From contig JBOEGQ010000002.1 in the NCBI GenBank assembly GCA_050633505.1, positions 1-64,000 of the forward strand: a DNA stretch of 64,000 bases. The letters are read 5' to 3'. The notes below the pieces were generated by a model. The model worked only from the letters and a program-made list of their open reading frames with translations, did not search any database and was not told the origin of the DNA. Shown in pieces: positions 61,021 through 64,000 of this stretch (the first letter of the stretch is position 1; each line of letters opens with the position of its first letter). A program made the position numbers and the translations under genes. The stretch comes from UBA1672 sp050633505. Its GTDB lineage: Bacteria; Pseudomonadota; Alphaproteobacteria; Micavibrionales; Micavibrionaceae.

Positions 61021-61680
61021 ATGAAGTTTTTCGTCGACACTGCCGATATTGATGAAATCAAAGAGCTGGCCGATACCGGCCTACTTGACGGTGTAACAAC
61101 CAATCCATCCCTTATTGCAAAATCAGGCAAGGAATTCATTCCACTGATCAAAGATATTACAGACATTGTAACAGACGGCCCTGTAAGTGCAGAAGTCGCA
61201 TCAACGGATTATGAAACAATGCGTAAAGAGGCCGATGTTTTGCGTGCCATCGCCGATAATATTGCGGTTAAGGTTCCTCTTACGCAAGATGGGCTAAAGG
61301 TTTGTAAAGAGCTATCCGATGAAGGAACAATGGTAAACGTTACGTTGTGTTTCTCTGCCGGACAAGCAATTTTGGCTGCAAAAGCAGGCGCTGCATTCAT
61401 CTCCCCCTTCGTTGGACGTCTAGATGACCTTTCACAACAAGGCTTAGACCTGATTGCAGATATCTGCACCATTTACGATAACTATCCGCAATATGATACA
61501 GAAGTGCTGGTTGCATCGATTCGTAATCCAATGCACATCATAGAATCTGCAAAAATGGGTGCACATGTTATGACGGCCCCAACAAAGGTAATTAAACAAC
61601 TTTATAATCACCCCCTAACAGATAAGGGACTGGCTGCATTTGTTGATGATTGGGCAAAAACAGGACAAAGTATCCTTTAA
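61021..61680 (+). CDS. Transaldolase-family fructose-6-phosphate aldolase (TalC/FSA type)
   Basis: 219 residues, the short form of the transaldolase family. The start MKFFVDTADIDEI, GVTTNPSLIAKSG, the Schiff-base lysine in IAVKVPLT near residue 84 and ISPFVGRLDD are all diagnostic. It interconverts fructose 6-phosphate with dihydroxyacetone and glyceraldehyde 3-phosphate or acts as a transaldolase; the short forms do either. AGGA precedes the ATG and a terminator follows. Confidence 0.93.
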   Translation: MKFFVDTADIDEIKELADTGLLDGVTTNPSLIAKSGKEFIPLIKDITDIVTDGPVSAEVASTDYETMRKEADVLRAIADNIAVKVPLTQDGLKVCKELSDEGTMVNVTLCFSAGQAILAAKAGAAFISPFVGRLDDLSQQGLDLIADICTIYDNYPQYDTEVLVASIRNPMHIIESAKMGAHVMTAPTKVIKQLYNHPLTDKGLAAFVDDWAKTGQSIL

Positions 61681-61709
61681 CCCCCTCTTAACAGCCATAA
61701 CGAATATAA

Positions 61710-61736
61710 AAGCCTGTGCATTCACAGGCTTTTTTT
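61710..61736 (+). terminator. Rho-independent terminator after the aldolase gene
   Basis: AAGCCTGTG and CACAGGCTT form a perfect stem with a 4-base loop, followed directly by a run of seven T. It lies 30 bases past the stop. Confidence 0.95.
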
Positions 61737-61840
61737 CATACCATCCGTCTCCTCGTACAAAACAAAATACACACATAAAAAGGACAGGAATCCACGGTGT
61801 TTCACTATATTTCAGGCAATGACCGTGATAATATCTGCCT

Positions 61841-62557
61841 ATGTCTCAAACATCACATGAAATACAAAAATTGAATAAAGAAATCACAGATCAAGACATT
61901 ATTGCGTATCTACGCGAAAACCCGGATTTTGCAGAAAAAAATCCGAATGTTCTTGATTTGGTTCTCCCGTCAAAAAAACGCCCGCGCAAAGGTGACATCG
62001 CAGACTTTCAAAGTTATATGATTGAGCGCCTCAAAGCCGATAAGAAGGATGTAATCGAAAGCACAAAAGAGATCGTCGAAAATGCACGATCCAATATGAA
62101 TAACCAACAGCGCGTCCACCGTGCAGTCTTACGCCTGTTAGAGGCCCGAAATTTCGAAGATTTTATACACTGTATTACGATGGATCTTGCCTCTTTATTA
62201 GATGTCGATATATCTGTTTTACTTATCGAAAGTGACGGATCTGATATCCCCCATATTCATCAAAACGGCATTCGCATCCTGCCAGAGGACACGATTGACA
62301 ACTGGATGGAGGGAAGAGATGTCCGCCTTCAAGATAACATAAGCGGTATCGAAGCCGTCTATGGCGGGGCTGCCACTCTTGTCCAATCTCAAGTCTTATT
62401 GCGTCTTGATATTGCCATGGGCACACCAACGGCTCTTCTTGCCTTTGGAAGCAGAGACCCGAATGCCTTTATAGAGGGACAAGCAACAGATCAGGTCTTA
62501 TTCCTTGCACATGTGATTGAAAGAAGCTTTCGTAGCTGGTTAAATTTACCAATTTAA
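61841..62557 (+). CDS. DUF484 family protein
   Basis: 238 residues. The N-terminal DIIAYLRENPDFAEKNP and the FQSYMIERLKADKK helix are typical of DUF484; the C-terminal ~130 residues form a GAF-like domain. These proteins often sit right upstream of xerC, as here (30 bases). Their biochemical role is not known. Confidence 0.88.
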   Translation: MSQTSHEIQKLNKEITDQDIIAYLRENPDFAEKNPNVLDLVLPSKKRPRKGDIADFQSYMIERLKADKKDVIESTKEIVENARSNMNNQQRVHRAVLRLLEARNFEDFIHCITMDLASLLDVDISVLLIESDGSDIPHIHQNGIRILPEDTIDNWMEGRDVRLQDNISGIEAVYGGAATLVQSQVLLRLDIAMGTPTALLAFGSRDPNAFIEGQATDQVLFLAHVIERSFRSWLNLPI

Positions 62558-62587
62558 CCAAAGCCATTTATATGGTAAAATCTTCTC

Positions 62588-63526
62588 ATGGTTCGATCAG
62601 AAACCCTTTCTCTTTGCGCGCCAGATCTGGCCGAAAAACTCATTAAATGGCATGACTATCTGCAACATGAAAAGCAGCTATCGCGCCACACTTTGCGTGC
62701 CTATAGCGCAGATATAGGACACTTCATAACATTCTTATTTGACCACTTAGGGAAATCTCCTGGATTAAATGACTTATCCGAAATTTCCATTCGTGACTTT
62801 CGAAGCTGGATGTCAAAAAAAGCAATAGATGGAACCAGTAACGCGAGCAGAGCGAGAAGCCTGTCTGGTGTAAAAAACCTCCTCGTTTGGTTGGATAAAA
62901 AGGGCATCATGCATAATGCCGCAATTCATACAGTGCGTAGTCCTAAGCTCCCCCATAAGATCCCGCGCCCCCTTCATGAAGACCAAGCAAAAGATCTGAT
63001 TGAAAATGCCGGCATGCTAGAAATAAAAGACTGGATTTCTGCCCGTAACACCGCGTTATTCACGCTTTTATACGGGTGCGGACTACGTATTAACGAGGCT
63101 CTATTCCTTAATATAAAAGATATGCCTCACAATGGGTTTTTGCGTGTCACAGGAAAGGGCAATAAAGAACGTCAAGTTCCCACCTTAAAAATCGTGGAAA
63201 CAACATTACAGGAATATTTAGATTCCTGCCCCTATCCGACATTATCTGAACGCCCTATTTTCTTAGGATCTCGGGGCGGGCGCCTTAATCAAGGTGTTGC
63301 CCAAAAAGCCATGCGTGATATACGCGTTATGCTTGGCCTTCCTGAAACAGCAACACCACACGCACTAAGGCATAGCTTTGCAACACACCTTCTGCAAAAT
63401 GGCGCCAATTTACGTGAGATTCAAGAACTTCTCGGTCATGCATCTCTGAGCACAACACAAAGATATACAGATCTGAACGCCGAAGAAATGATGCGTATAT
63501 ATAAAGCCGCACACCCAAGAGCATAG
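62588..63526 (+). CDS. xerC: Tyrosine recombinase XerC
   Basis: 312 residues. The N-terminal SAM-like domain has LSRHTLRAYSADIGHFITFL; the catalytic domain has the arginine in GCGLRINEAL, the H-x-x-R in HALRHSFATHLLQ, the histidine in LLGHASLSTTQ and the nucleophile tyrosine in RYTDLNA. It resolves chromosome dimers at dif together with XerD. Length and the DUF484 neighbour support XerC rather than a mobile integrase. Confidence 0.93.
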   Translation: MVRSETLSLCAPDLAEKLIKWHDYLQHEKQLSRHTLRAYSADIGHFITFLFDHLGKSPGLNDLSEISIRDFRSWMSKKAIDGTSNASRARSLSGVKNLLVWLDKKGIMHNAAIHTVRSPKLPHKIPRPLHEDQAKDLIENAGMLEIKDWISARNTALFTLLYGCGLRINEALFLNIKDMPHNGFLRVTGKGNKERQVPTLKIVETTLQEYLDSCPYPTLSERPIFLGSRGGRLNQGVAQKAMRDIRVMLGLPETATPHALRHSFATHLLQNGANLREIQELLGHASLSTTQRYTDLNAEEMMRIYKAAHPRA

Positions 63527-63590
63527 AAGAAACAAAGTAAAACCCCTATATACTTAAGCATATATAAAAAACACAATAAATTAACATAAA

Positions 63591-63621
63591 ATTGATACAA
63601 TATTGATACAGTTACTATAAC
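63591..63621 (+). promoter_or_regulatory. Possible sigma-70 promoter with an 11-base-spaced direct repeat
   Basis: TTGATA (63592-63597) and TATAAC (63616-63621) are spaced by 18 bases. The -35 region is part of ATTGATACA repeated at 63591 and 63602, one helical turn apart, which could be a regulator site. It lies about 50 bases before the next gene. Confidence 0.45.
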
Positions 63622-63670
63622 AAATATTTAATTAATAAATTTAAAGTCAGGCTAAAAAGGATATATTCCA

Positions 63671-64000
63671 ATGAAGCTCTGTACATATATTTTTTTAAAC
63701 ACTTCTATTATTTGCTCTTCCCTACTTCTAAGTGCATCCGTTTCTCATGCCCAAAACCCATCTGCATATTCTGATAATAAATGGGATGGATACATTGAAT
63801 TCGAAGCCCGCAAAGGCAATAATCGTAATATTGCGGAAACAGAATTCTTCATACCCATCACACAGAATAATAACAGCCTTATCTTCTTGGATGTGCGTGG
63901 CATGCTCGACAATCAAGACAGTGAAGAGGGAAATATTGGTATTGGGTATCGTAGAATTCTAGGCAATCCTGTTTTCGGGCAAAAATGGATAGTGGGCGGA
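63671..64000 (+). CDS. Inverse autotransporter-like outer-membrane beta-barrel protein (5' part, cut by the window end)
   Basis: 110 codons are visible. A signal peptide ends near SHA-QN. The mature start WDGYIEFEARKGN, then SLIFLDVRGMLDN, a gap and GNIGIGYRRIL match the opening strands of the inverse-autotransporter (intimin/invasin-type) beta domain. Full-length members continue with a long passenger of Ig-like or other repeats, which is outside the window. AAGG lies 11 bases before the ATG. Such proteins are surface adhesins. Confidence 0.65.
   Translation, partial: MKLCTYIFLNTSIICSSLLLSASVSHAQNPSAYSDNKWDGYIEFEARKGNNRNIAETEFFIPITQNNNSLIFLDVRGMLDNQDSEEGNIGIGYRRILGNPVFGQKWIVGG

Noticed and set aside
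62588..63526. Recombinase as an integrase of a mobile element
   Set aside because: DUF484 neighbour, standard XerC length and no attachment site or cargo genes around it.

Overview
The window looks like one stretch of a draft or metagenome-assembled chromosome of an alphaproteobacterium. The evidence is a class I lysyl-tRNA synthetase, an F1 ATP synthase cluster in the order atpH-A-G-D-C with no F0 genes beside it, a VPLPA-CTERM/exosortase D surface system, and a DUF484-xerC pair. I would not name a genus. The DNA is moderately AT-rich. Two runs of N (3466-3593 and 34416-34421) are assembly gaps. Both sit inside genes and neither has the length its gene needs. I recognise no tRNA, rRNA or CRISPR array.

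Region 1 (1-6.9 kb) is accessory. It holds the N-terminal part of a large RTX-type secreted protein, a possible small lipoprotein, an exported ankyrin-repeat protein, a Sel1-repeat remnant, two tandem DUF433/DUF5615 antitoxin-toxin pairs whose toxins are both broken, an IS6-like transposase remnant and an unknown protein with one membrane segment.

Region 2 (7.0-32.3 kb) is an envelope and exopolysaccharide locus. It opens with an acyl-modification module: an FkbH-like HAD protein facing a methyltransferase, an acyl carrier protein, an MBOAT O-acyltransferase and an SGNH-like membrane protein. Next come a polyprenyl-phosphate sugar transferase, a CpsD-type tyrosine kinase, a Wzz/GumC-type chain-length protein, an outer-membrane beta-barrel and a Wza-type export protein. 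These are followed by a VPLPA-CTERM protein, a PrsT-like TPR lipoprotein, a flippase, a pyruvyl transferase with an F420-hydrogenase-beta-like partner, a GH5 glycosidase, a Wzy/WaaL-like ligase or polymerase, exosortase D fused to an EpsI domain, and a WecG/TagA glycosyltransferase. Together they can prime, flip, polymerise, decorate, export and trim a polysaccharide and sort proteins to the surface. Only one priming and one WecG-type transferase are present, so the remaining glycosyltransferases must lie elsewhere.

Region 3 (32.5-47.5 kb) is mostly housekeeping: uvrB, lysK, a SemiSWEET-like protein, a HAD hydrolase, a nitroreductase, an MscS channel, a DinG-like helicase, pabB/pabA and a LOG-family protein, plus several unknown proteins.

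Region 4 (47.5-54.1 kb) is the F1 ATP synthase operon. It is interrupted by a PAP2 phosphatase between atpG and atpD, and by an amphi-Trp protein and a lipoprotein between atpD and atpC. Region 5 (54.2-64.0 kb) holds a TraX-family membrane protein, a fused membrane/spermidine-synthase protein, an arylsulfotransferase-like protein, priA, a TalC/FSA aldolase, DUF484-xerC and the start of an inverse-autotransporter-like outer-membrane protein cut by the window end.
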